A stretch of DNA of 37,946 nt, taken from an uncultured Butyricicoccus sp. (GTDB lineage Bacteria; Bacillota; Clostridia; Oscillospirales; Butyricicoccaceae). Below the pieces are notes generated by a model. It made no database searches and was not told the DNA's origin. It worked only from the letters and a program-made list of their open reading frames with translations. The position numbers and the translations under genes are program-made. The DNA is taken from the NCBI GenBank assembly GCA_944384655.1, contig CALWUF010000005.1, positions 1 to 37,946 of the forward strand, read 5' to 3'. This document shows, piece by piece, positions 6,676 to 14,108 of this stretch; the stretch's first letter is position 1; each line of letters begins with the position of its first letter.

Positions 6676-7491
6676 ATGTACATGGATAAGGAAGTCAAGC
6701 GCGGCTATAACGAGTACCTGCGTCTTGATGAAGGCGATGGCAAAGACGGTATGATGGATGTTGCGCTCCTGGTTATGGAAGCCGGCGATACATATACCAT
6801 CGAAGAGACTGACAAGGAAGTGGCATGCCTGCTGTTCGACGGCGACGTCAACATGGCATGGGATGACCAGAGTGTCGACATGGTTCGTCCGAACCCGTTC
6901 GACTATAATCCGTGGTGCCTGCATGTCTGCAAGCAGACCAAGATTGTCATCACGGCAAAAGGCGCATCCAACATTTATGTTCAGAAAACCCTGAACGACA
7001 AGGTCGCTCCGGAATTTAAGAACAAACTGTTCACCCCGGATGATACCGATACCTGGGCACGCGGTACTGGCGGCGTTCTGCAAAACTGCATCAAGCGCGA
7101 TGTGCGCACCTGCTTCGATCTGGATATCGCTCCGTACTCCAACATGGTTCTGGGCGAAGTTGTCAACCTGCCGGGCAAGTGGTCTTCTTACCCGCCGCAC
7201 TCCCATCCGCAGCCGGAAGTTTACTTCTATCGCTATGACAAGCCGATGGGCTATGGCGCAGGCTGGGGCAACGGCGAACTGTATGAAACCCATCATAACG
7301 GCTGCGCCCTGATCACCAAGGATTGCCATTCCCAGGTAACTGCACCAGGTTATGCCTGCTGCTATGCATGGGGTATCCGTCATCTGCCGGGCGATCCGTG
7401 GGACAAGACCCGTATTGACGATCCTACCCACGAATGGCTGGTCAAGGATGATGCGGACGAGCACATCTGGAAATGCCCGACCGGCTACTAA
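6676..7491 (+). CDS. iolB: 5-deoxy-glucuronate isomerase IolB
   Basis: A 271-residue bicupin. IolB isomerises 5-deoxy-D-glucuronate to 2-deoxy-5-keto-D-gluconate in the cytoplasm. The metal-binding cupin motif SSYPPHSHPQPEVYFYRY is at residues 170-187, with H175, H177 and E181 as expected ligands; IolB-specific motifs YNEY and RHLPGDPW are also present. Length matches the family. The ATG at 6676 has an AAAGGTG ribosome site; a second ATG two codons later is possible. It is the first gene of the iolB-iolD unit, 85 bases before iolD. Its product, viewed as a ketose, is the substrate proposed here for the neighbouring transketolase. Confidence 0.94.
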   Translation: MYMDKEVKRGYNEYLRLDEGDGKDGMMDVALLVMEAGDTYTIEETDKEVACLLFDGDVNMAWDDQSVDMVRPNPFDYNPWCLHVCKQTKIVITAKGASNIYVQKTLNDKVAPEFKNKLFTPDDTDTWARGTGGVLQNCIKRDVRTCFDLDIAPYSNMVLGEVVNLPGKWSSYPPHSHPQPEVYFYRYDKPMGYGAGWGNGELYETHHNGCALITKDCHSQVTAPGYACCYAWGIRHLPGDPWDKTRIDDPTHEWLVKDDADEHIWKCPTGY

Positions 7492-7525
7492 TCCATCCGC
7501 TTATTGTAACAATAAGGATATATAT

Positions 7526-7554
7526 TTGAAAACAATGTGAGAATTGTGTATCAA
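7526..7554 (+). promoter_or_regulatory. Candidate internal promoter of iolD
   Basis: TTGAAA (7526-7531) and TATCAA (7549-7554) are 17 bases apart. Transcription would start near 7561, leaving a very short leader holding the GAGGAGGA site. A small CTTATTG/CAATAAG hairpin (about 7500-7516) lies just upstream and could mark the end of a processed iolB message. Confidence 0.4.
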
Positions 7555-7576
7555 TTTGCATGAGGAGGAAATTCCA

Positions 7577-9553
7577 ATGAAACACATGGAAACCGTCCGT
7601 CTGACGACAAGCCAGGCTTGCATCCGCTTCCTGGAAAATCAGTATGTCAGCTACATTGATATGGACGGCAATGAAGTTGAACAGAAGTTCATCCGCGGTA
7701 TCTTTATGATCCCGGGTCACGGCAACTGTGTCGGCTACTGCAACGGTATTGAGCAGGAAATCAAGGATCTGGAAGTGTATCAGGGTAAGAACGAACAGGG
7801 TATGGCTCTGGCCGCTGTTGCATTCTCCCGTCAGCTTCGACGTAAACAGGCATTCGTCTGCACCTCTTCCGTAGGTCCTGGCGCCTGCAACATGATCACG
7901 GCAGCCGCTACCGCTACTGCAAACAATATCCCGGTTCTGCTGATGCCAGGCGATGTTTACGCATCCCGTCAGCCTGACCCGGTTCTGCAGCAGATGGAAC
8001 AGCCGCAGAACCTGACCATCTCTGCACACGATTCCTTCCAGGCTGTTGTCAAGTACTGGGGTCGTGTAAACCGTCCGGAGCAGATCATGACCGATATGAT
8101 CTCTGCTTTCCGTGTTATGACCGATCCGGGCAACTGCGGCGCTGTTGCTGTTTCTATCCCGCAGGACGTTCAGGGCGAAGCATACGATTATCCGGTAGAC
8201 TTCTTCAAAAAGCGCGTTTGGAACATCGAGCGCCGTCCGGCTACCAAGAAGGCTGCAAAGAAGGCTGCTGAAATCATCAAGGGCGCAAAGAAACCGCTTC
8301 TGATCTGCGGCGGCGGCGTGCGTTATGCCGAAGCGCACAAGGTATTCCGCGCATTCGCTGAAAAGTACGGCATTGCGTTCGGCGAAACCCAGGCGGGCAA
8401 ATCTGCAATCGAATGGACGCATCCGCTCAGCCTCGGCGGTCTCGGCATCACTGGTACAGAGTGTGCAAATGCATTCGCACATGATTGTGATGTTGTTATC
8501 GGCGTCGGTACCCGTTACACCGACTTCACGACCGCTTCCAAGTGGCTGTATGATGTAAACGCAAAATTCGTCAACATCAACCCGTCTGAATTCCAGTGTC
8601 TGAAGATGGACGCATATCCGGTTGTTGCCGACGCCAATGAAGCCCTGACTGCAATCAGCGCTGAAATTGATGCAATGGGCGGCTATCATACCTCCGATGA
8701 CTATGCGGCTGAAATCAAGAGATTGCAGGACGCCTGGTGGGCGGATGTCGATCGCATGGATCATACCGAATACATCGATGCAGAGTCCTATGTTCCGGAA
8801 ATCCAGGATGCAAACCGCCGTGCGGTTGAGCATTTCATCGAATCCATCGGCTCCAAGCTGACCCAGACCGCTGCACTCGGTTACATCAACACTCATATTG
8901 CTCCGGATTCCATCTGTGTTGGCGCTGCCGGCTCCCTGCCGGGCGACCTCCAGGCACTGTGGAGAGCGTCTGTTCCGAACACCTATCATTGTGAATACGG
9001 CTATTCCTGCATGGGCTATGAAGTTGCCGGTGCATACGGCTGTAAGATCGCTTGCCCGGATCAGGAAGTTTATGCAATGTGCGGCGACGGTTCGTTCGAT
9101 ATGCTGCATTCCGAGCTGATCGCTTCCATCCAGTACGGCTATAAGATCAATGTTTGCCTGTTCGACAACGCTGCATATGGCTGCATCAACAACCTGCAGG
9201 TTGGTCAGGGCAACAAGTCCCGTACCACAGAGAAGAACATGCACATCCCGGGCACACCGTATGACGGCTGCGATCTGGGTCCGGCCATGAACATCGACTA
9301 TGCCGGTGTCGCTGAGGCCTATGGCTGCAAGGTTTACCGTGTAAAGACCATCGATGAACTGGCTGCTGCACTGGAAGATTCCAAGAAGCAGGCGGTTTCC
9401 ACGCTGATCGATATGAAGGTTCTGCCGAAGTCCATGTCCAAGGAATGGGAAGCTTGGTGGCGTGTCGGTGTTGCTTCTGTTTCCGACAAACCGGAAGTTC
9501 AGGAAGCTTACAAGAGACTGCAGGATCATCTGTACGAAGCCCGTCATTATTGA
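7577..9553 (+). CDS. iolD: 3D-(3,5/4)-trihydroxycyclohexane-1,2-dione hydrolase IolD
   Basis: A 658-residue thiamine-diphosphate enzyme of the acetolactate-synthase superfamily. It opens the ring of the diketone made by IolE to give 5-deoxy-D-glucuronate. The N-terminal domain has the catalytic glutamate in KNEQGMALAA (E73). The central domain has GGGVRYAEA and GVGTRYTDFTT. The C-terminal TPP domain has GDGSFDM from residue 503, followed by the asparagine-containing DNAAYGCINNLQ. Length and motifs match IolD. The ATG follows GAGGAGGA. It is cotranscribed with iolB, may have an extra promoter, and ends at a strong terminator. A long open frame on the opposite strand is a codon-bias shadow. Confidence 0.96.
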   Translation: MKHMETVRLTTSQACIRFLENQYVSYIDMDGNEVEQKFIRGIFMIPGHGNCVGYCNGIEQEIKDLEVYQGKNEQGMALAAVAFSRQLRRKQAFVCTSSVGPGACNMITAAATATANNIPVLLMPGDVYASRQPDPVLQQMEQPQNLTISAHDSFQAVVKYWGRVNRPEQIMTDMISAFRVMTDPGNCGAVAVSIPQDVQGEAYDYPVDFFKKRVWNIERRPATKKAAKKAAEIIKGAKKPLLICGGGVRYAEAHKVFRAFAEKYGIAFGETQAGKSAIEWTHPLSLGGLGITGTECANAFAHDCDVVIGVGTRYTDFTTASKWLYDVNAKFVNINPSEFQCLKMDAYPVVADANEALTAISAEIDAMGGYHTSDDYAAEIKRLQDAWWADVDRMDHTEYIDAESYVPEIQDANRRAVEHFIESIGSKLTQTAALGYINTHIAPDSICVGAAGSLPGDLQALWRASVPNTYHCEYGYSCMGYEVAGAYGCKIACPDQEVYAMCGDGSFDMLHSELIASIQYGYKINVCLFDNAAYGCINNLQVGQGNKSRTTEKNMHIPGTPYDGCDLGPAMNIDYAGVAEAYGCKVYRVKTIDELAAALEDSKKQAVSTLIDMKVLPKSMSKEWEAWWRVGVASVSDKPEVQEAYKRLQDHLYEARHY

Positions 9554-9588
9554 TCCCACGCATTCTGAATACAAAATCAATCTGTTCC

Positions 9589-9619
9589 GCAGGAGCCTGT
9601 TCCAGGCTCCTGCTTTTTT
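9589..9619 (+). terminator. Terminator of iolB-iolD
   Basis: Perfect 10-bp stem GCAGGAGCCT (9589-9598) and AGGCTCCTGC (9604-9613) followed by six T residues, 36 bases after the iolD stop codon. Confidence 0.93.
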
Positions 9620-9691
9620 CGCCCCAATTCTTTCTATTTGCTTACAATTTCGTAACGAAATGGCACATTCTCTGGTTTTTTGTCGATTTCA

Positions 9692-9700
9692 TGGTATAAT
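9692..9700 (+). promoter_or_regulatory. Extended -10 promoter of the deacetylase gene
   Basis: TGGTATAAT (9692-9700) combines the TGN extension with a perfect -10 hexamer. No good -35 is visible. It lies about 50 bases before the start codon. Confidence 0.6.
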
Positions 9701-9749
9701 AAAAGCGCGTTGCATTTCAGCGCGATATAAAGGAAATCAGGAGGATATC

Positions 9750-10679
9750 ATGAAGACAAGAGAGATATGTGCCGCATTGTTATGCAGTGTTATTTTGCTC
9801 GGCACGGCAGGCTGCGGATTGAACCCTGCATCCGGTTCCCAAAATCAGAATGGTTCTGCAAGCGCCACAGGCAGCGGACAACCCCAAGGCAGCGCAGCGG
9901 GCAGTGCATCCGATCCTTCCGTCCCCACAGGCGGGCTGGAAGAGGAAGTGAAACACCATCCCATTCCAGAGGGTGATAAATACATGGCAATTACGTTTGA
10001 CGACGGTCCCACCGGCAATCAGGGTGGACGCACAGACCGTCTGCTCGACGGGCTGAACGCGCGCGGCGTACATGCAACATTTTTCCTGTGCGGCTATCGC
10101 ATCAAAGACTTCAATTCCATGGCGAAACGCTATCTTGACGAAGGGCATGAAGTCGGCAATCACACCATGGATCATGTGCGCCTGGACTGTGAGGTCAGCG
10201 ATGGCGGCTTGAAGCAGGTAGGCAGCAACAATGACCTGATCGCTTCGTATACCGGTGAAAAACCAACGGTCATGCGTCCGACTGGCGGTGCGTACAACGA
10301 CAAGGTGATTGCATCCATGAAGCAGCTCGGCATGCCGATCATCCTGTGGAATCTCGACACGCTCGACTGGAAATACCGTGATGCTTCCAATGTCCGGGCG
10401 CGTATCATTGAACATGCAGAAGACGGCGCCATTGTCTTATCACATGACTTGTACGAGAGCACAGTAGAAGGCGTACTCTCGGCAATCGACGAACTGCAAG
10501 CACAAGGATATGCATTTGTCACAGTCTCGGAACTGGCACAGATCAAGGGTGTGACGCTTGAACCCGGCGAAGTCTATACAGACTTTACATATGAAACCCT
10601 GCATCCAGAGCCGGAGCCCACAGAGCCAACAGGACCTGAACATACCGAAAAAGCGCAGCCCAAACAATCGAACGCATAA
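9750..10679 (+). CDS. Lipoprotein polysaccharide deacetylase (NodB domain)
   Basis: A 309-residue protein with a lipoprotein signal peptide (cysteine at 22, preceded by TAG instead of the usual leucine at -3) and a Ser/Gly/Gln-rich linker to about residue 60. The carbohydrate esterase 4 domain follows, with TFDDGP (82-87, D84/D85), NHTMDH (H138 and H142 as metal ligands), RPTGG (176-180, where the family usually has RPPGG), DTLDW (203-207) and LSHD (H232). It should remove acetyl groups from N-acetylglucosamine in peptidoglycan or another envelope glycan. The C-terminus is a Pro/Glu/Thr-rich tail. CAGGAGG precedes the ATG. It has its own promoter and terminator between iol genes, so cotranscription with them is unlikely. 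Confidence 0.88.
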   Translation: MKTREICAALLCSVILLGTAGCGLNPASGSQNQNGSASATGSGQPQGSAAGSASDPSVPTGGLEEEVKHHPIPEGDKYMAITFDDGPTGNQGGRTDRLLDGLNARGVHATFFLCGYRIKDFNSMAKRYLDEGHEVGNHTMDHVRLDCEVSDGGLKQVGSNNDLIASYTGEKPTVMRPTGGAYNDKVIASMKQLGMPIILWNLDTLDWKYRDASNVRARIIEHAEDGAIVLSHDLYESTVEGVLSAIDELQAQGYAFVTVSELAQIKGVTLEPGEVYTDFTYETLHPEPEPTEPTGPEHTEKAQPKQSNA

Positions 10680-10686
10680 AAAAAGA

Positions 10687-10716
10687 CCGCCTGTGCCAAT
10701 GCACAGGCGGCCTTTT
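10687..10716. terminator. Bidirectional terminator between deacetylase and symporter genes
   Basis: Perfect 10-bp stem CCGCCTGTGC (10687-10696) and GCACAGGCGG (10701-10710). The plus strand ends in CCTTTT; the minus strand runs into a long T tract, so it probably ends the symporter transcript most efficiently. Confidence 0.9.
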
Positions 10717-10765
10717 AATTTGGTATGGATTGTTGTTCCTGTTCCGGAATTACAGGATGAAAGGA

Positions 10766-12427
10766 TTACATTACCGTATACGTAACGTAACCACTCTCTG
10801 CCACGCCAAGCGGCGAGAAGATGATGTATGCAATCACCATGACGATCAGGGAAATGGCTGCAACAATTTTGCCCCACTTCCACGGAGTCAGATCGACAGC
10901 GCTGCGGTCTTCGAGTACGAAATCGGTTGCACGCGGATGTGCCTTGATGACAATGGCAACGATAATCATATCGACAACAAACAGGACTGCGGTGAAGTAC
11001 AGGTAATGTACATTCGCCAGCGCTGCAATGTGATTGCGTGCCCAGAACTGCAGGAAGCAATACAGGACAACGTGGATCGGAATGACAACCTTCGGCAGCA
11101 GTGCGTCCGCCCTCTTGGACAGGAAACCAACAGCAAGGCAAACAAAAATCGGCGTGTTAAACGCTGCAAACGCAGAGTTTACGAAGGATGTAATACCGCC
11201 CATATACAGCATAAACGGAGCCAAAATAATGGCAAATACGGTCAAAACCGTGCCAAATCTCTGACCGATCTTTACGCAATGTGCGTCGGAGCAATTGGGG
11301 TTAAAGATCGGGCGATGGATATCCAACGCATAGATCGTAGATGCAGAATTCAGTACGGAGTTGAAGGACGACAGGATTGCGCCGAACATAACGGCTGCAA
11401 AGAAGCCCAGCAACCAGGTCGGCATAACATCATTGACAATCATTGCATAGGCAACGTCACCGTTGTCCTTCCAGACCTGTTCGCCATACAGGAAGTAGGC
11501 AATGATGCCCGGAACAACGATAATCAGCGGGGTGCAGATCTTCATGAACGACGCGTAAATTGCGCCCTTTTGCGCTTCTTTCAGGTTTTTTGCACCGAAA
11601 GTACGCTGAATGATCGACTGGTTGGTAGACCAGTAATACAGGTTATTGATAACCATACCGGTGAACAACAGCGGCCACGGCAGATATGGTTCATTCAAGT
11701 TGGACGGGTTCCATACGTTCAGACGAACCGGGTCAAGCGTCAGGAACTGATGCAGACCTTCGGAAAAACCGCCGCCATACTGGTTGCCCAGCTTAACCAG
11801 ACCGAATACCGGAACCATCAAACCGCCGACAATCAGACCGATACCGTTGATGGAGTCAGACAGCGCAACGGCATGCAGACCGCCGAACAACGCATAGCAT
11901 GCGCCGACGATTGCGATGACCGCGCCGAGGATCGCCAGGCACCAGAACTGGCTCAATCCGGTGAGTTCCTCAACATTGAAAATTTCCACGAATACCTGTG
12001 CGCCAGCGTACAGGATATTCGGCAGCATGATAACGACATACGAAAACAGTACGATGAGCGAAACCAGACGGCGCGCGAATTTATCGTAGCGTGTCTCAAA
12101 GAACTCCGGAACGGTTGTCAGACCGGTCTTGAGGTAACGCGGCATCAATACAAACGCCAGGAAGGTCAGTGCGATTGCAGAGGTAACCTCCCAGCCCATG
12201 GTGGACATACCAACACGTGCAGACTGTCCGTTGTTGCCAACGAGCTGTTCCGCGGACAGGTTGGTCATCAGCAAGGATCCGGCAATAATAATACCGATCA
12301 AGCTGTGACCTGCCAGGTAATAGCCATCCTGCGTATCCAGTTGATCGTCCTTCGTTCTCCACCACGAAATGACGGCAACCAGGATTGTAAACGCAAGGAA
12401 TTCCACGGCAGTGATAATTAAATCCAT
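10766..12427 (-). CDS. Sodium:solute symporter (SSS family), probable inositol or sugar transporter
   Basis: A 553-residue integral membrane protein with about 14 hydrophobic segments, of the SGLT/SMIT-type sodium:solute symporter family. Recognisable features are ISWWRTKD and GYYLAGHSLIG near the N-terminus, TVPEFFETRYD, YALFGGLHAVALSDSING and the ATQ/TNQSIIQRTF region typical of sugar symporters. The family carries animal myo-inositol and glucose transporters and bacterial galactose and inositol transporters. The substrate here is inferred from the flanking iol genes and a promoter resembling that of iolB. AAGGAGAAG precedes the ATG. It is a single-gene unit with a structured leader. Confidence 0.88.
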   Translation of the reverse strand: MDLIITAVEFLAFTILVAVISWWRTKDDQLDTQDGYYLAGHSLIGIIIAGSLLMTNLSAEQLVGNNGQSARVGMSTMGWEVTSAIALTFLAFVLMPRYLKTGLTTVPEFFETRYDKFARRLVSLIVLFSYVVIMLPNILYAGAQVFVEIFNVEELTGLSQFWCLAILGAVIAIVGACYALFGGLHAVALSDSINGIGLIVGGLMVPVFGLVKLGNQYGGGFSEGLHQFLTLDPVRLNVWNPSNLNEPYLPWPLLFTGMVINNLYYWSTNQSIIQRTFGAKNLKEAQKGAIYASFMKICTPLIIVVPGIIAYFLYGEQVWKDNGDVAYAMIVNDVMPTWLLGFFAAVMFGAILSSFNSVLNSASTIYALDIHRPIFNPNCSDAHCVKIGQRFGTVLTVFAIILAPFMLYMGGITSFVNSAFAAFNTPIFVCLAVGFLSKRADALLPKVVIPIHVVLYCFLQFWARNHIAALANVHYLYFTAVLFVVDMIIVAIVIKAHPRATDFVLEDRSAVDLTPWKWGKIVAAISLIVMVIAYIIFSPLGVAESGYVTYTVM

Positions 12428-12477
12428 TGCTCAACTTCTCCTTTTTTCACTTGTGTGCTCTCTCCAAAACGCCTCCT

Positions 12478-12537
12478 GTGATGTTCCGGATCATCACATT
12501 CAGCAATGCCGGCCGGGACTCCAACAACTTCCCGGCC
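12478..12537 (-). promoter_or_regulatory. Structured leader of the symporter mRNA
   Basis: Two stems can form in the leader. GGCCGGG (12511-12517) pairs with CCCGGCC (12531-12537), and GTGATG (12478-12483) pairs with CATCAC (12492-12497). An extra AGGAGG follows on the minus strand, 4 bases before a TTG that opens a six-codon frame ending in TGA. A leader peptide is possible but unproven. Confidence 0.4.
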
Positions 12538-12551
12538 AACGTCTGTTTATT

Positions 12552-12581
12552 ATTATATCAGACGTCTTTACGTGTTTTCAA
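12552..12581 (-). promoter_or_regulatory. Promoter of the symporter gene, flanked by inverted repeats
   Basis: On the minus strand TTGAAA (12576-12581) and a perfect TATAAT (12552-12557) are 18 bases apart. An inverted repeat ACGTCTG (12539-12545) / CAGACGT (12559-12565) brackets the -10. The layout suggests repression by a protein covering the -10. Confidence 0.72.
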
Positions 12582-12582
12582 G

Positions 12583-12598
12583 ATCGGAATATTCCGAT
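12583..12598. promoter_or_regulatory. Perfect 16-bp palindrome upstream of the symporter -35
   Basis: ATCGGAATATTCCGAT is identical to its reverse complement and abuts the -35 element. This is the position of an activator site or an upstream operator. The cognate regulator is unknown; IolR and the two AraC proteins of the window are candidates. Confidence 0.6.
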
Positions 12599-12703
12599 TG
12601 ATTGAGAAAAAATTCACCAACACTTGTGCAATATTTACAAAAAAATAACCATTTTCTCCATTTATGAACAAATTGTTACCAACAAAAACACGATTTAAAA
12701 CAG

Positions 12704-12741
12704 AAAAAGTGCCGCATTCTCCTGAAAATGCAGCACTTTTT
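12704..12741. terminator. Orphan terminator-like hairpin between iolH and the symporter gene
   Basis: AAAAAGTGC-C-GCATT pairs with AATGC-A-GCACTTTTT with one mismatch and an eight-base loop. A/T arms make it terminator-like on both strands. The iolH transcript should already stop at 12944-12974, so its client is unclear. Confidence 0.55.
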
Positions 12742-12943
12742 CCATCATACAACAACAAAAAGGATAGTATAATTTTTAACAAAGATGAAAGCCGAACAGC
12801 GGCTCCTGAATTCCGCCGGGATTAGACATGAAGCATTTACATATATGCCCAATCTCCTTGTCGTCTATACATCCTGTCAGCACAAGGATATCACATTTGT
12901 TATACAAAAGCAAGCACAAGTTTCGTTTTATATCTGGACGCGG

Positions 12944-12974
12944 AAAAAAAGCCACCGGTCTGATGACCGGTGGC
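12944..12974 (-). terminator. Terminator of the iolH-like gene
   Basis: Perfect 10-bp stem GCCACCGGTC (12951-12960) and GACCGGTGGC (12965-12974) with a TGAT loop. Seven T residues follow on the minus strand, 25 bases beyond the stop codon. Confidence 0.92.
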
Positions 12975-12998
12975 TTTTGCAGATCTGTAAGGATGGGA

Positions 12999-13919
12999 TT
13001 ATTTGCCCAGCAGTTCTCTTTCGATGATTTCGCGGGCTTCCGGAGCCTGCTTGTCCATCTTTTCCGGGAAACCGAAGTAGGATACACATGCGATGTTGTC
13101 GCCGCCTACCTTCGGGGCGTCTGGCTTGAGCTGTCTGTTTGCAAAGTCCATCTCACGCAGGGTTTCAAAGATACCTGCGAAGTCAACCTCGCCCTCACCC
13201 ATAGCGGTGTGCTGATGGATGGTGACATCTGCTGCGCCGCGCTGGTTCAGCCAGGGCGGATTGAGAATGTACCGGCAGTCCTTGGTCTGATTGTAGGTAT
13301 CCGCAAACAGGACATGCGTCAGTTCATCGCCTGCATATTTCAGCATATGGCGGACATCGCCCTTGCCCTGATCGTAGAAGAAGCCATGGGATGCAGAATA
13401 TACATAACCCAGGTTCTTGGAACGGAACGACTTGACCAGATCGCAAGCCTCGTCATTCAGCTCGCAGAAGTCATACGGATGGGACTGAACCTCAACGCGC
13501 AGACCTTCGCGCTCAATGATCGGAAGCAGTTCTTCCATGGAACGGAACCACATGCCGTTGCAGATTTCCTGCTGATTCGGATCGCCGGAAAACTCTGTGT
13601 TGATAACCGGAACGCCCATGTTGACAGCGATCTCAATGATCTTCTTCCAGTTTGCAACTGCGTGCTGACGCTGCTCCTCTGTCGGACCGCTCCAGCGGTA
13701 GACAACGATGAACGAAGAAATCTCAACGCCGGTTTCCTTGAGCGCCTGGCGGTACTCAGCCTCTGCCTCCTTGGAGAACAGCGGATGCTTGTAGAACGGA
13801 TTGATGCGCGGATGCGGGGACTGCTCGATGTACTTGTAGCCCCAATCTGCTACCTTGTGCACCATGTCATTGATGCTCATCTGCTTGGCGAGTACGTCAA
13901 CGTCAAATGCGATTTTCAT
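12999..13919 (-). CDS. iolH: IolH-like sugar phosphate isomerase/epimerase (TIM barrel)
   Basis: A 306-residue xylose-isomerase-like TIM-barrel protein. The opening MKIAFDVDV, then VADWGYKYIEQSPHPRINPFYKHP (split across residues 23-46) and VEISSFIVVYRWSGP match IolH of inositol operons as I remember it. Candidate metal ligands are E32, the glutamate in INTEFSGDP, H147 in VQSHPYDFCE, and the histidines of HQHTAMGEGEVD. The reaction of IolH is not well established; an isomerase or epimerase step on an inosose or a later intermediate is the usual suggestion. The ATG follows AAGGAGG. It is a single-gene unit with a strong promoter, divergent from an AraC regulator that probably controls it. Confidence 0.78.
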   Translation of the reverse strand: MKIAFDVDVLAKQMSINDMVHKVADWGYKYIEQSPHPRINPFYKHPLFSKEAEAEYRQALKETGVEISSFIVVYRWSGPTEEQRQHAVANWKKIIEIAVNMGVPVINTEFSGDPNQQEICNGMWFRSMEELLPIIEREGLRVEVQSHPYDFCELNDEACDLVKSFRSKNLGYVYSASHGFFYDQGKGDVRHMLKYAGDELTHVLFADTYNQTKDCRYILNPPWLNQRGAADVTIHQHTAMGEGEVDFAGIFETLREMDFANRQLKPDAPKVGGDNIACVSYFGFPEKMDKQAPEAREIIERELLGK

Positions 13920-13980
13920 TGGTAGAATCCTCCTTACTTGTTATGTTGTCCGCCTTTCGGCGGTCTCCCTTGATGCTTTT

Positions 13981-14009
13981 ATTATATCTGCTTGTGTCGT
14001 ATCTGCCAA
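13981..14009 (-). promoter_or_regulatory. Promoter of the iolH-like gene
   Basis: On the minus strand TTGGCA (14004-14009) and a perfect TATAAT (13981-13986) are exactly 17 bases apart, a very strong promoter. A small CCGCC/GGCGG hairpin (13950-13963, loop GAAA on the minus strand) sits in the leader. Confidence 0.82.
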
Positions 14010-14054
14010 TGATAGTATTTGCCCAATCACTGTGATATTCTGCTGTCTTACCTC

Positions 14055-14083
14055 TTGCAATTGCAGCGCATGCCTGATACCAT
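14055..14083 (+). promoter_or_regulatory. Candidate promoter of the first AraC gene
   Basis: TTGCAA (14055-14060) and TACCAT (14078-14083) are 17 bases apart, 26 bases before the start codon. The two divergent -35 elements lie about 45 bases apart, so one bound regulator could affect both genes. Confidence 0.5.
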
Positions 14084-14108
14084 AAGTAACAGAAAGGATG
14101 TGAACCAA

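Larger units (their letters stand above)
12428..12998. other. 571-base control region upstream of the symporter gene
   Basis: No gene is supported. From right to left it holds the iolH terminator (12944-12974), about 200 bases without a clear feature, a second hairpin (12704-12741), an AT-rich stretch, the symporter promoter with its dyads (12539-12598), and a structured leader of about 118 bases. Confidence 0.65.

Noticed and set aside
7442..9580. A 712-codon open frame on the minus strand opposite iolD
   Set aside because: It is exactly antisense to a complete, motif-rich iolD, has no ribosome site or family resemblance, and is explained by codon bias of the real gene.
10730..12421. A 563-codon open frame on the plus strand opposite the symporter gene
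   Set aside because: The predicted protein is a Gln/Asn/Arg-rich shadow without domains, while the opposite strand encodes a clear membrane transporter.
12785..13027. An 80-codon plus-strand frame in the iolH-symporter gap
   Set aside because: It lacks a ribosome site and runs through the iolH terminator into the end of iolH.
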